Shown: positions 1 to 7,569 of the stretch, in pieces
How the letters are laid out: each line of letters begins with the position of its first letter
How positions within the stretch are numbered: position 1 is the first letter of the stretch
From: Acrocarpospora corrugata
Lineage (GTDB): Bacteria > Actinomycetota > Actinomycetes > Streptosporangiales > Streptosporangiaceae
DNA length: 64,000 nt
NCBI RefSeq assembly: GCF_009687845.1
Contig: NZ_BLAD01000049.1
Span: 120,335-184,334, forward strand
Reading direction: 5' to 3'
Position numbers and translations under genes: made by a program
Notes under the pieces: generated by a model
Databases searched by the model: none
Told to the model about the DNA's origin: nothing
What the model saw: only the letters and a program-made list of their open reading frames with translations

Positions 1-1
1 C

Positions 2-622
2 CGTCAGCAGCTCACCCACCGGCTCGGTGTTCCGCGAACCGATCGCACCGGTCTCGTGGAGATCGTGGTCACCGACATCACCCTGGTCCTCTCCGACTCT
101 GACACCGCCAGGCTCGAAGCCATGGCGGATGTGCGCAAGGACGAGGAACTTCACGAACTCCAGCGCCAACGGGAGATTCGCGACCGGAGCTACCTCAGTG
201 ACGACGTCCTGAAGAGTCCTGGGGCGGCCGTGGTGTGGTGGCTGACGAAGAACGCGAACCAGGTCGACACCGCGGTCAATCTGATCGGCACTCTCGCGCA
301 ACTTTCTGCGGCAGCCAACGACGACGACGTTTCCGCGCCATTCCTCCACATGGCACCCTTTCCGCCACCAACCGTTGAGCTCAACGGGTCCTCCGCACCC
401 CCACCGCCCAAGACCTTGATTGACAGCCTTCGAGAGCTGATGAGGCAACTGGACTTGGACCCTGAGGCCGTCGAACCCTTCGTGCACCGGTTCGCCCAGT
501 ACGTCCGGGCGGCTGGTCGAGCAGACGAGGCTGATCAGATTCTGAAGGAGTTCGATCTGCTCCCGGATCCGGAGGACTGGGAAACCGAGGACGATCCCGC
601 CGAGCCGGAGGAAACCGACTGA
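2..622 (+). CDS. C-terminal part of an unrecognised protein, cut by the window edge
   Basis: The reading frame is open from the first bases of the window, so the 5' end lies outside; an internal GTG at 56 is possible but has no clear ribosome binding site. The visible 206 residues begin with a beta-rich stretch (VEIVVTDITLVLSD), then a charged helical segment rich in Glu, Arg and Asp (about residues 35-65), a hydrophobic stretch around VVWWLTKN, a Pro-rich linker, a helical region, and an acidic tail. No catalytic motif is visible. The charged helix after a beta domain could fit a scaffold or SPFH-like protein, but I do not recognise the family. Confidence 0.6.
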   Translation, partial: RQQLTHRLGVPRTDRTGLVEIVVTDITLVLSDSDTARLEAMADVRKDEELHELQRQREIRDRSYLSDDVLKSPGAAVVWWLTKNANQVDTAVNLIGTLAQLSAAANDDDVSAPFLHMAPFPPPTVELNGSSAPPPPKTLIDSLRELMRQLDLDPEAVEPFVHRFAQYVRAAGRADEADQILKEFDLLPDPEDWETEDDPAEPEETD

Positions 623-658
623 TTCTGATGTGAGAACGGGCGTGACACCCAACTGGTG

Positions 659-1198
659 TCAGGCGGTGGTGACGGCTCCTGGGGGTCCGCGCCTGCGTAG
701 CGCGTACTGGAGCAGGACCGGATGGAGGATGTCCGGTTCGGTGCGCGGTGTCGCGGTTGGGTGCTCGGGGAACCGCTGGGCGGAGAGGATGACGAGCGTC
801 AGTCGTACGAGCAGGCGGCGGAGGAGCTCCCACAACACGCGTTCGCCGCGGGCCAGCCAGAGCGCGGTCAAGCCGGCGGCCCAGCCGTGCAGGACGAGCA
901 TTCCCAGACCGGGCACCAATCCGGCGTGGGCGTGGTGCGCGCCGGGGATCGCGTGCGCCAGCGAGAACATCACATGCAGCACAGCCTGCAGACCGACGAG
1001 CAACGGGAGGATCACGCCCAGCGTGTGCTCGCGCCCAGCCAGCGGAAGCGCCGTCAAACAGCCCAGGCCCAGCGCGATCACGAGCATGGGACCGGAGACC
1101 GAGCCCCCGGCGAACAGGTGCGCGAATGCCGCCAACCCCGTCGACACCACAGCAAAGACCGCTGAGCGGACGAGCCGGAATGACGGAGAGACGGCCAT
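659..1198 (-). CDS. Small integral membrane protein, His-rich
   Basis: A 179-residue membrane protein with about four or five hydrophobic segments (near residues 8-27, 35-52, 60-80, 92-115) and a short basic C-terminal tail. The loop after the third segment contains histidines (HAIPGAHHAHAG), and there are further His in HLFAGG and VLHGW, which could bind a metal; this is inference. The start at 1198 begins MAVSPSFR; an upstream ATG at 1213 is also possible. The frame extends further upstream, but that part looks non-coding and would run into the HxlR gene. Similar short proteins occur near copper-handling genes in actinomycetes, but nothing here proves that role. Confidence 0.6.
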   Translation of the reverse strand: MAVSPSFRLVRSAVFAVVSTGLAAFAHLFAGGSVSGPMLVIALGLGCLTALPLAGREHTLGVILPLLVGLQAVLHVMFSLAHAIPGAHHAHAGLVPGLGMLVLHGWAAGLTALWLARGERVLWELLRRLLVRLTLVILSAQRFPEHPTATPRTEPDILHPVLLQYALRRRGPPGAVTTA

Positions 1199-1281
1199 GA
1201 TGCGGACAATCATTCCACGACGACCCCGCGCCTTCCAATCCGCCAGGTGGGCGGACTCGCCAAAGGCGGAATGGTGAAATT

Positions 1282-1635
1282 TCAGGCTTCGCGGGCGTCG
1301 AGGAGTTCGTCCCAGTGGTCTTCGGTCCAGGCGCACATGGCCGCGAGGGGTTCGAGAATGCTGCGGCCGAGGGGTGTCAGGTCGTATTCGACTCGCTGAA
1401 CTGGGGTGGTGTGGACGTGGCGGAGGATGAGGCCGTCGCGTTCGAGGGTTCGGAGTGACTGCGTGAGGACCTTTGCGGTGATGGTTCGCAATGGGATTCG
1501 CAGTTCTGAGAAGCGGCGTGGGCCGTGTTCAAGGCATCGAATGATCATGCCAGCCCATTTGTCGCCGATGCGAAATGGCACGACTTCCGACGGGCAGATC
1601 TCATCGAACATGTCCGGATCAAGAGGTTCTCTCAC
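1282..1635 (-). CDS. HxlR-family transcriptional regulator
   Basis: A winged-helix regulator of about 117 residues, the usual HxlR length. The pattern is typical: an N-terminal Cys in the segment ICPSEV (HxlR proteins commonly sense thiol or electrophile stress through such a Cys), then the helix-turn-helix GPRRFSELRIPLRTITAKVLTQSL, and the wing RVEYDLTPLGRSILEPL. It is transcribed divergently from the NAD(P)-binding oxidoreductase at 1721 and probably controls it and itself. A GTG start at 1635 is chosen; an ATG at 1611 would give 109 residues. Neither has a strong Shine-Dalgarno sequence, so a short or absent leader is possible. Confidence 0.85.
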   Translation of the reverse strand: MREPLDPDMFDEICPSEVVPFRIGDKWAGMIIRCLEHGPRRFSELRIPLRTITAKVLTQSLRTLERDGLILRHVHTTPVQRVEYDLTPLGRSILEPLAAMCAWTEDHWDELLDAREA

Positions 1636-1643
1636 GGTTTCAC

Positions 1644-1675
1644 GGTAGCCGGTATCCCGTCGGTAACCGGTTGCC
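1644..1675. promoter_or_regulatory. Two tandem 14-bp palindromes, probable HxlR operator
   Basis: GGTAGCCGGTATCC (1644-1657) and GGTAACCGGTTGCC (1662-1675) are two imperfect palindromes centred on CCGG, 18 bp apart. They sit between the divergent HxlR gene and the oxidoreductase gene, where an autoregulator would bind. Pairing is inferred from position. Confidence 0.55.
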
Positions 1676-1720
1676 CGGATAGCTTCCGAGGCACTGAATC
1701 CAGCTGCGGAGGTACGCGAG

Positions 1721-2344
1721 ATGGGGAAGATCGTAGTTTTCGGCGCGGGGGGCCGAGCGGGGGGCGCGGCCGTGCGGGAGGCTCTGCGGCGCGGCCATGC
1801 GGTCACCGGAGTGGTCCGCGATCCTGCGAAAGCCGCGGACGGCATGCGGATTGTCGCCGGTGACGTCACGGACGCGGAGAGCGTTGCCGAGCATGCCAAG
1901 GGCCATGACGCCGCGATCTGTGCGGTCTATGACGCCAACGTGGAACCTGAGATCTTCTACGCGGGCACCTCGCGTGCGCTGGTCGAAGGGCTCGATCAGG
2001 CGGGCGTCGGTCGGCTGGTGGTCGTGGGCCTGGCGTCGATCCTGGAGACCGCGTCAGGCGCGCTTCTGATGGATACGCCCGACTACCCGCAGGCGTACCG
2101 AACCTTTTATCTGGGCCACGCCGCGGGCACGGCTGTTCTTCGGGAGAGCACCACCGCACTCGACTGGCTGGTCCTCAGCCCGGCGGGCGACTTCGATCAC
2201 ACCAACGTCGACGCGGGCAGCTACCGCGTAGCGCCGGCCGACGCCGGCAGCCGCATCTCCTACGCCACCCTCGCCACCGCAATCCTGGACGAAATCGACA
2301 ACCCAACCCACCACCGAACCCACATCGGCATCGAGACCGCCTGA
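1721..2344 (+). CDS. NAD(P)H-binding oxidoreductase (NmrA/YwnB-like)
   Basis: A 207-residue atypical short-chain dehydrogenase. The N-terminal dinucleotide fold is plain: KIVVFGAGGRAGGAAVREAL with the GxGGxxG pattern, then VVRDPAK after strand two, and GDVTDAESV. The first Gly-rich loop and small size match the SDR_a5/NmrA group, whose members reduce quinones or sense the redox state of NADP. GGAGG lies about 8 bases before the ATG. It pairs with the divergent HxlR gene, a common arrangement for electrophile or quinone detoxification. The substrate cannot be read from the sequence. Confidence 0.85.
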   Translation: MGKIVVFGAGGRAGGAAVREALRRGHAVTGVVRDPAKAADGMRIVAGDVTDAESVAEHAKGHDAAICAVYDANVEPEIFYAGTSRALVEGLDQAGVGRLVVVGLASILETASGALLMDTPDYPQAYRTFYLGHAAGTAVLRESTTALDWLVLSPAGDFDHTNVDAGSYRVAPADAGSRISYATLATAILDEIDNPTHHRTHIGIETA

Positions 2345-2416
2345 AGCGACGATCATCCACCGCCCCCCAGCAGCGGCACCGCATGCGGGTGCGCGAGCAG
2401 CATCCGCCACAAGAGT

Positions 2417-3448
2417 TCAGCGTAGGTCGAACAGCCACCACGCGCGCGCCGCCCGGAGTGCACGCTCGACGAGCAGGCAGGAGGCCACGAGCAGCGCCGT
2501 CACGACGACCGGGTATGTCACCGCGAGTACGGTCTGCGCCGCAGGTCCGGCCTGGGACATCGGCCCGGACACGGCCACATGCAGCAGCGCCAGCAGCGGC
2601 ATGTGGATGACGTAGATCGGGAGCGTCCGCCGGCCCAGCCAGGCCAGGGCCGTGCCGACGCCCTGCCACCGGGCGACCAGCGGGGCCGCGCTGAGGCCGA
2701 ACACCATCGCGATCAGCGAGACCATCGGCCACACCGTCGGGATGTGCTGGCTGGCGGTGACGACCATGGCCAGCAACGCGACGCCGTACACCGCGCCGAT
2801 GGCGCCCACTCGCCGCCACGTCGCGGCGGCGATCAGCCGCTCGGCGTGCGGGCGCAGATGTAGTCCGAGCAGGAAGAACATGAAGTTCTGGAGCAGCGAT
2901 CCCCGGTTGCCCGGCGTGGCGATCAGTTCGGCGGCGGCCACGACCGCCAGCACGGCGGCGGCGCCGAGCATGATCGGGACGGGGATGCGCTTCAGCGCCT
3001 TGGCGACCACGAAGTAGAGGGCGAGCGCGTACAGGTACCACAGGTTGGGTGGTGTGATCGTGAGCTGTTCCACGAACTGGCCCACGCTGTGCGCGCTGAG
3101 GGTGTCGAAGCTCGGCGTGAACCACGTGATCGCGGTGTGGATGACCATCCAGACCAGGTAGAGGTACAGGAACTTGGCGACCCGCGAGCGGACGACCACG
3201 CGCCAGGGGCGGTGGAAGGCGTTCAACGCGAACATGCCGGAAATAGTGAAGAACAGCGGCATCCGCAGCGTCATCAGCTGGTCCCCGACGAATCCCCACG
3301 CGGCCGGGATCGGCGCGTCGATCCGCCAGTCCACCTGGAGGTAGTGCTTGTTGACCGCGTGCCAGAGCACCACGAGCAGGATGCAGACACCTTTTGCGAC
3401 ATCGGCCCACATCGCCCTGGACACCTTGACGCTTGCCGTCGTTGCCAT
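2417..3448 (-). CDS. Acyltransferase family 3 membrane protein
   Basis: A 343-residue protein with about ten transmembrane helices, normal for the OafA/YrhL acyltransferase-3 family. The diagnostic first helix is present: ADVAKGVCILLVVLWHAVN carries the family's conserved His (WHA), followed by RMPLFFTISGMFA, the second signature. Such enzymes acetylate or acylate cell-surface polysaccharides or secondary metabolites. The ATG at 3448 has an upstream GGAAGG/CGGAG stretch. No sugar biosynthesis genes lie nearby, so the acceptor is unknown. Confidence 0.85.
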   Translation of the reverse strand: MATTASVKVSRAMWADVAKGVCILLVVLWHAVNKHYLQVDWRIDAPIPAAWGFVGDQLMTLRMPLFFTISGMFALNAFHRPWRVVVRSRVAKFLYLYLVWMVIHTAITWFTPSFDTLSAHSVGQFVEQLTITPPNLWYLYALALYFVVAKALKRIPVPIMLGAAAVLAVVAAAELIATPGNRGSLLQNFMFFLLGLHLRPHAERLIAAATWRRVGAIGAVYGVALLAMVVTASQHIPTVWPMVSLIAMVFGLSAAPLVARWQGVGTALAWLGRRTLPIYVIHMPLLALLHVAVSGPMSQAGPAAQTVLAVTYPVVVTALLVASCLLVERALRAARAWWLFDLR

Positions 3449-3623
3449 CTCCGCTCCGCCCTTCCTGGCTGGTTAGGGCAACTTTGTGCTGGTACGGCGG
3501 CGATGAGGATGGCGGCATACGCAGTGCGGAAAAATGCACGCCCGGGGAGCGATGAGTTCGGCGGAGCGCCGGGATCTGTCTGGATGAGTGGCCGCACCCG
3601 CGGCCCTGGATCCGGAGGACACC

Positions 3624-4220
3624 ATGCACCAGAACCACCCCGCGCCGATCAGCGGACTGCTGGAGCGCGGCTTCGAGACCACCACGTCCCTGCTGGCCTC
3701 AGTCCCGGCGGACGGCTGGGACCGGCCGAGTCCCTGCGCCGACTGGACGGTCCGCCAGGTCGGCAATCACCTGGCCGGCGGGCTCACCCTGCTGGCGCGG
3801 GTCGCGAACGGGGAGCCGGTCGCGCCCGAGGAGCACGACCCCCGGCTGACGTCCGGCACCGACCACCTGGGCAGTGATCCCGCGGCGTCGTTCGCGGCCG
3901 TTGCCGAACGCTGCCTCGCGGCCTTCGGCGCCCCCGGCGCACTGGAGCGAATCGTCTCGTTCGCGGCCGGTCCCGTCCCCGCGGCGGTGCTGGCCGACGT
4001 CTGCCTGCTGGAGTCACTGGTGCACGGCTGGGACATCGCGTCCGGCGCACAGGTCTCCTTCAAGCCCGAGGACGCGGTGCTCGACGCGGTAACCGCCTTC
4101 AGCCAGCGAGCCATCGGCGCGGAAAACCGCGCCAACGGCCAGTTCGGACCCGCCCTAACCGCGGCACCGGCGGACCCACCGCTCACGAGCCTGCTGGCCC
4201 ACCTGGGACGACAGGCCTGA
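3624..4220 (+). CDS. MDMPI-N / TIGR03086-type mycothiol-related protein
   Basis: A 198-residue DinB-like four-helix protein. GFETTTSLLASVPADGWDRPSPCADWTVRQVGNHL is the classical start of the maleylpyruvate-isomerase N-terminal family, with the SPCxDW motif and the metal-binding HL; a second His is in LVHGWDIA. Members are mycothiol-dependent enzymes or uncharacterised relatives. The start at 3624 has GGAGG 7 bases upstream; a longer frame from 3588 lacks such a site. Its 3' end is part of a degenerate tandem repeat shared with the convergent sigma gene. Function beyond the fold is not established. Confidence 0.8.
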   Translation: MHQNHPAPISGLLERGFETTTSLLASVPADGWDRPSPCADWTVRQVGNHLAGGLTLLARVANGEPVAPEEHDPRLTSGTDHLGSDPAASFAAVAERCLAAFGAPGALERIVSFAAGPVPAAVLADVCLLESLVHGWDIASGAQVSFKPEDAVLDAVTAFSQRAIGAENRANGQFGPALTAAPADPPLTSLLAHLGRQA

Positions 4221-4439
4221 CTTCGGGTAGTCCGAAAACCGGGGCAGGGCGGACCCGCCACTCATGGGCAACCTGGGCCGAGGGCGCCTGATCTCGGGCA
4301 GTTCGAAGAACAAAACGGACCCGTCACTCACGGGCCTGTTGGCAGAAGGGCCTGCTCGAAGAAGCGGAACAGGGGTGGACCCGCCGCTCACGGGCCGGGC
4401 CTGACCTCTGGTAGTTCGAAGAACTGGAACAGGGTGGGG
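4171..4439. repeat. Four degenerate tandem repeats joining two convergent genes
   Basis: Units begin at about 4171, 4250, 4316 and 4376, each opening with CGGACCC(A/G)CC(G/A)CTCA-like sequence and ending with a TTCGAAGAAC.GGAACAGGG-like block. The first unit includes the last codons of the MDMPI-type gene, the last includes the end of the sigma gene, and the two middle ones are intergenic. Unit lengths are roughly 79, 66, 60 and 64 bp. On the minus strand the middle copies still spell fragments resembling the sigma C terminus (FFELPE). Confidence 0.75.
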
Positions 4440-5353
4440 TCGGGGAAGCCCGTGATCGAGTCGATCCCGCCCGGCGTGAAAGTGAGGACGATCACTCCGT
4501 ACGCCCGGTAAGGCGCTGTGTCCTTGCCGGGCAAGTACGCGGCCACGGCAGGGTGGCCGTTCGCGCGGGTGACCGTCAGCGGGATCCGGTCGAGGCGGCC
4601 TTCGGCCGGGACGGTGGCGAAGAAACCGGCGACCTGATCGCGGCCCCGGATCACCGCCTCCTCTGGCGGCATCCGGAGGACCGCGTCCTCGTGTAGCAGT
4701 GCGGCCAGCGCCGGGATGTCACAGCGCTGCCAAGCCTGCACGAAACGGCCGAGAACGTCCTCGTCGCGCCGATCCAGCGATCGCGGGGAGCCCGGAGTGC
4801 CTAGTGTGCCGCGGGCTCGCTGCAGGGAGCTGTTGACGGCGGGCACGCTGCTTTCCAGCAGGTCGGCGACCTCAAGTGCGCTCCAGCCCAGCACATCCCG
4901 CAACACCAGCGTCGCTCGTTGGGTGGCGGGCAGCCGTTGCAACGCGACGACGAAGGCCAGCGCGACGCTCTCCCGCGTCTCGGCGACCATCGCCGGGTCG
5001 CCTTCGGTCAACTCGTCCAGCAGCCGGTCCGGATAAGGCTCCAGAAACGCGACCTCGCCGGCGATAACCGGCTGCCGCCCGCTGCGTTCGATGGCTTTGA
5101 GACAGGTCGTCGTCGTGATGCGGATCAGCCAGTGCCGGAGCGGCGCACGCCCTTCAAAGGAATCCAGCGCCCGCCAGGCCCGCAGCAGCACCTCCTGCGA
5201 GGCTTCCTCGGCGTCGTGATACGACCCCAGCATGCGGTAACAGTGCACGTGCAGCGCCCGCAGATGCGGCCCCACCAGATGCCGGAACGCCTCCCCGTCA
5301 CCCTGCCGCGCGGCGGAGAGCCACGCCGCCTCGACCGTCACCACTCCATCCAC
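4388..5353 (-). CDS. ECF sigma factor with SnoaL-like C-terminal domain
   Basis: A 321-residue sigma factor. Region 2 includes HVHCYRMLGSYHDAEEASQEVLLRAWRAL (about residues 35-65) and region 4 includes LPATQRATLVLRDVLGWSALEVADLL with the helix SVPAVNSSLQRAR (about 140-180). A further 130 residues form an NTF2/SnoaL-like domain (FVQAWQRCDIPALAALLHEDAVLRMPP). This domain order is that of the SigG/SigJ/ECF41-like groups, in which the extension replaces a membrane anti-sigma factor. No anti-sigma gene is adjacent. Start is GTG 5353. Its extreme C terminus FFELPEVRPGP lies in the tandem repeat shared with the neighbouring gene. Confidence 0.88.
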   Translation of the reverse strand: MDGVVTVEAAWLSAARQGDGEAFRHLVGPHLRALHVHCYRMLGSYHDAEEASQEVLLRAWRALDSFEGRAPLRHWLIRITTTTCLKAIERSGRQPVIAGEVAFLEPYPDRLLDELTEGDPAMVAETRESVALAFVVALQRLPATQRATLVLRDVLGWSALEVADLLESSVPAVNSSLQRARGTLGTPGSPRSLDRRDEDVLGRFVQAWQRCDIPALAALLHEDAVLRMPPEEAVIRGRDQVAGFFATVPAEGRLDRIPLTVTRANGHPAVAAYLPGKDTAPYRAYGVIVLTFTPGGIDSITGFPDPTLFQFFELPEVRPGP

Positions 5354-5408
5354 GCCGCCAACATACCCAACGCCTACGACAGAAATGAGGACCCGCCGAT
5401 GACAGAGA

Positions 5409-5437
5409 GGGACCGCCGATCCAAGACCGGCGGTCCC
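5409..5437. terminator. Hairpin terminator between convergent/tandem genes
   Basis: A perfect 10-bp stem GGGACCGCCG / CGGCGGTCCC with a 9-base loop lies just beyond the stop codon of the small His/Cys gene read on the minus strand. No T-tract follows, which is usual in high-GC actinomycetes. Confidence 0.65.
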
Positions 5438-5446
5438 CCAGGAGAG

Positions 5447-5554
5447 CTACTCCGCGGCGCAGCAGGTGTCAGTCGCGTTGTCCGCGCACTGCTCGTGGCT
5501 GGAACAGTCCTCGGCGCTCTCGTGCTCGTGGTGAACGTTGTGGTGATTTGTCAT
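5447..5554 (-). CDS. 35-residue His/Cys-rich small protein, probably metal-binding
   Basis: ATG at 5554 is preceded by GGAGG with a 5-base spacer, a strong Shine-Dalgarno, and TAG is at 5447-5449. The peptide starts MTNHHNVHHEHESAED and continues with single and paired Cys (DCSSHEQC, then DTCCAAE). It contains six His and four Cys in 35 residues plus many acidic residues. This composition suggests a zinc, nickel or copper chelating peptide. It is divergent from the Rrf2 regulator and followed by a hairpin. No family is recognised; the reading frame, ribosome site, terminator and composition support it being real. Confidence 0.72.
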   Translation of the reverse strand: MTNHHNVHHEHESAEDCSSHEQCADNATDTCCAAE

Positions 5555-5629
5555 GGCAACCTCCAGATTGTGATGGTCGACTCGACGGCCATTCCGGGTC
5601 ACGGCATGGCCGCTAATCTGCGTTTATTT

Positions 5630-5681
5630 CAGAGAGTAGATATCCAGTTACTCTCTGCTTACACGCCTGAGCAACCGTTCA
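5630..5681 (-). promoter_or_regulatory. Inverted repeats upstream of the small His/Cys gene
   Basis: CAGAGAGTA (5630-5638) and TACTCTCTG (5649-5657) form a perfect 9-bp inverted repeat with a 10-base spacer. Nearby TGAGCAACCGTTCA (5668-5681) is a weaker dyad resembling ArsR/SmtB-type sites. Both lie in the shared promoter region with Rrf2; the binding protein is unknown. Confidence 0.45.
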
Positions 5682-5696
5682 ACCTTGTGATAATCC

Positions 5697-5735
5697 TTGA
5701 CATCGAATATCCAGGATATTTAGCATCCTGGATAT
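5697..5735 (+). promoter_or_regulatory. Promoter and overlapping palindromic operator of the Rrf2 gene
   Basis: TTGACA (5697-5702) and TAGCAT (5721-5726) are separated by 18 bp, a good -35/-10 pair. A perfect 11-bp inverted repeat ATATCCAGGAT / ATCCTGGATAT with a 7-base spacer (5707-5735) covers the -10 box and the first bases of the ATG at 5734. Transcription should begin at or next to the start codon, so the mRNA is probably leaderless and the operator is placed for direct autorepression. Confidence 0.75.
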
Positions 5736-6219
5736 GCGCATGAGTGAAGGTGTCGAGTGGGCTCTGCACTGCTGTCTCAATCTCGCCTTCCTGGAACAGG
5801 ATGAGGCGGTGCCGGCCGTGAAGCTGGCCGCCTTCCACGAGCTTCCGACCGCCTATCTCACCAAGCAGCTGCAGGCGCTGGTCCGGGCTGGCATCGCGTC
5901 GTCCGTACCAGGACCTCGGGGTGGTTTCCGGCTGGCCCGCGCGCCGGAGCAGATCAGTCTGCTGGACGTGGTCGTCGCGATCGAAGGCACGGAGCAGGCG
6001 TTCCGGTGTGAGGAGATCCGGCAGCGCGGCCCGGGGGGCGGCGCGTCGGGGGGAATCCAGGTCGCGTGCACCATCGACGTCGCCATGCGCAAGGCCGAAC
6101 TCGCCTGGCGGCAGGCCCTGGCCGCGCAGACGATCGCCGACATCGCGGCGACCGTCGGGCGCCGCTACCCCAGCACGCCGGTCCGTGTCCGCAACCTGCT
6201 GGCGACCGCCCCGGCTTAA
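5734..6219 (+). CDS. Rrf2-family transcriptional regulator
   Basis: A 161-residue winged-helix regulator. GVEWALHCCLNLAFL opens helix one; the recognition region is LPTAYLTKQLQALVRAGIASSVPGPRGGFRLARAPEQISLLDVV, containing the Rrf2 signature PGPRGGFRLAR. After the wing come FRCEEI and ACTIDVAM: only two Cys in the region where NsrR/IscR use three, and a Gly-rich insertion, so a normal Fe-S ligand set is incomplete; the CC pair at residues 13-14 is unusual. A leaderless start at ATG 5734 (or 5740) fits the promoter. It is followed 44 bp later by the NADH dehydrogenase gene and probably controls it. Confidence 0.88.
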   Translation: MRMSEGVEWALHCCLNLAFLEQDEAVPAVKLAAFHELPTAYLTKQLQALVRAGIASSVPGPRGGFRLARAPEQISLLDVVVAIEGTEQAFRCEEIRQRGPGGGASGGIQVACTIDVAMRKAELAWRQALAAQTIADIAATVGRRYPSTPVRVRNLLATAPA

Positions 6220-6263
6220 TCGATCATGCTCACGCCTTTCGGATGCTCAGGAGGGAGACCAGG

Positions 6264-7448
6264 ATGTCTGATGTCCTGATTATCGGTGGCGGGTTCGCTG
6301 GAGTCTGGAGTGCGCTGGGTGCGGCGCGCCTCGCCGATCAGCGGCTCACGATCACGTTGGTCGCCCCGGGTGACGATCTGGTGATCCGCCCCCGGTTGTA
6401 CGAAGCCGCCCCGGCCGCGCTGCGGGTGCCGCTGGAACGGATCCTGCAGCCCACCGGGGTGACCCGGCTGCCCGCGGTCGTCACCGCCATCGACACCGAC
6501 CGGCGGTCGGTCACCGTCACCCGAGTCGACGGGCAGCCCGCCGACCTGAGCTACCGCCGGCTGATCCTGGCCAGCGGCAGCGCCCTGCGCCGCCCTGCCC
6601 TGCCCGGCCACGAGCACCTGTTCGACGTCGACACCCTCCCCAACGCGGTCGCCCTCGACAGCCACCTGCGGACACTCCCGGCTCGCCCGGCCGGATCGGG
6701 CCGGTTCACCGCCGTCGTCATCGGCTCGGGCTTCACCGGCCTGGAGGTCTCCACCGAACTCGCCGGACGGCTCCGCGCGCTCGCCGGACCCGCCGCCCAC
6801 GAAGTCCGGGTGGTCCTGGTCGAACGCGCCGCCACACTCGGCCCCGAACTCGGCCCGGGACCGCGCCCGGTCATCACCGCCGCGCTGGACGAACTGGGCA
6901 TCGAGATCCACCTCAACACCAGCGCGGCCTCACTCGACGCCACCCGCGTCCTGCTCACCGACGGTACGGAGATCCCCGCGCACACGGCCATCTGGACCGC
7001 GGGCATGATGGCCAGCCCGCTCACCCGCCAGATCCCCGGCAAACGGGACCACCTGGACCGGCTGCTGGTCGACAAGCACCTGCGGGCCCCCGAGGCGCCG
7101 GAGGTGTTCGTGGCCGGCGACACCGCCGCGGCGAGCGCGGACGACAGCCACCTGACCCTGCAGAGCTGCCAGCACGCGATCCCCCTCGGCCGGTACGCCG
7201 GGCACAACGCCGCCGCCGACCTGCTCGGGCTGCCCGCCCTGGAGTTCGCGCCCGCGCCGTACGTGACCTGCCTGGACCTCGGCGCGGCCGGTGCGGTGCT
7301 CACCACCGGCTGGGACCGCGCCGTGAAACTCACCGGAAGCACGGCCAAAGACCTCAAACGCACCATCGTCGAGAAGCGGATATATCCGCCCCTGGACGAC
7401 CTCGAAGAGATCCTGAACGCCGGCGACCCGGAACGCGCCTGGAAGTGA
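6264..7448 (+). CDS. Type II NADH dehydrogenase-like FAD oxidoreductase
   Basis: A 394-residue flavoprotein. The N-terminal FAD fold VLIIGGGFAGVWSALGAARL and the central NAD(P) fold VVIGSGFTGLEVSTEL are both present, as is the late FAD motif EVFVAGDTAAA. This two-Rossmann layout and size fit single-subunit NDH-2/Ndh or closely related quinone and ferredoxin reductases that pass electrons from NADH to the quinone pool without proton pumping. No clear C-terminal membrane helix is seen. AGGAGGG lies about 9 bases before the ATG. The gene forms a likely operon with the Rrf2 regulator upstream. Confidence 0.85.
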   Translation: MSDVLIIGGGFAGVWSALGAARLADQRLTITLVAPGDDLVIRPRLYEAAPAALRVPLERILQPTGVTRLPAVVTAIDTDRRSVTVTRVDGQPADLSYRRLILASGSALRRPALPGHEHLFDVDTLPNAVALDSHLRTLPARPAGSGRFTAVVIGSGFTGLEVSTELAGRLRALAGPAAHEVRVVLVERAATLGPELGPGPRPVITAALDELGIEIHLNTSAASLDATRVLLTDGTEIPAHTAIWTAGMMASPLTRQIPGKRDHLDRLLVDKHLRAPEAPEVFVAGDTAAASADDSHLTLQSCQHAIPLGRYAGHNAAADLLGLPALEFAPAPYVTCLDLGAAGAVLTTGWDRAVKLTGSTAKDLKRTIVEKRIYPPLDDLEEILNAGDPERAWK

Positions 7449-7449
7449 T

Positions 7450-7569
7450 CTGCGCCTCCTTCGAGGGCGGCCCCCGACCGAGGAACTGTCCGCGCTCACC
7501 GTGGACGAGATCATCGGCGGCTACTACCGCGTGAGCTGGAACGGAGGCACCCTGCTGGATTCCCGTTAG
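7450..7569 (+). pseudogene. Possible 3' remnant of a lost gene
   Basis: Between the flavoprotein gene and the convergent MarR gene a short frame ends in TAG at 7567. Its translation ends with LTVDEIIGGYYRVSWNGG followed by TLLDSR, which reads like a real protein C terminus, but there is no start codon with a ribosome site. I do not recognise the family. It may be a relic left by deletion. Confidence 0.3.

Noticed and set aside
381..1238. A 285-codon minus-strand frame overlapping two other genes
   Set aside because: Extremely Arg/Pro/Gly-rich, no domain, and lies opposite the first gene and in another frame of the membrane protein; typical GC-rich shadow.
2175..3638. A 487-codon minus-strand frame across the acyltransferase gene
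   Set aside because: Translation is a low-complexity His/Arg/Pro shadow of the acyltransferase in a different frame; no ribosome site.
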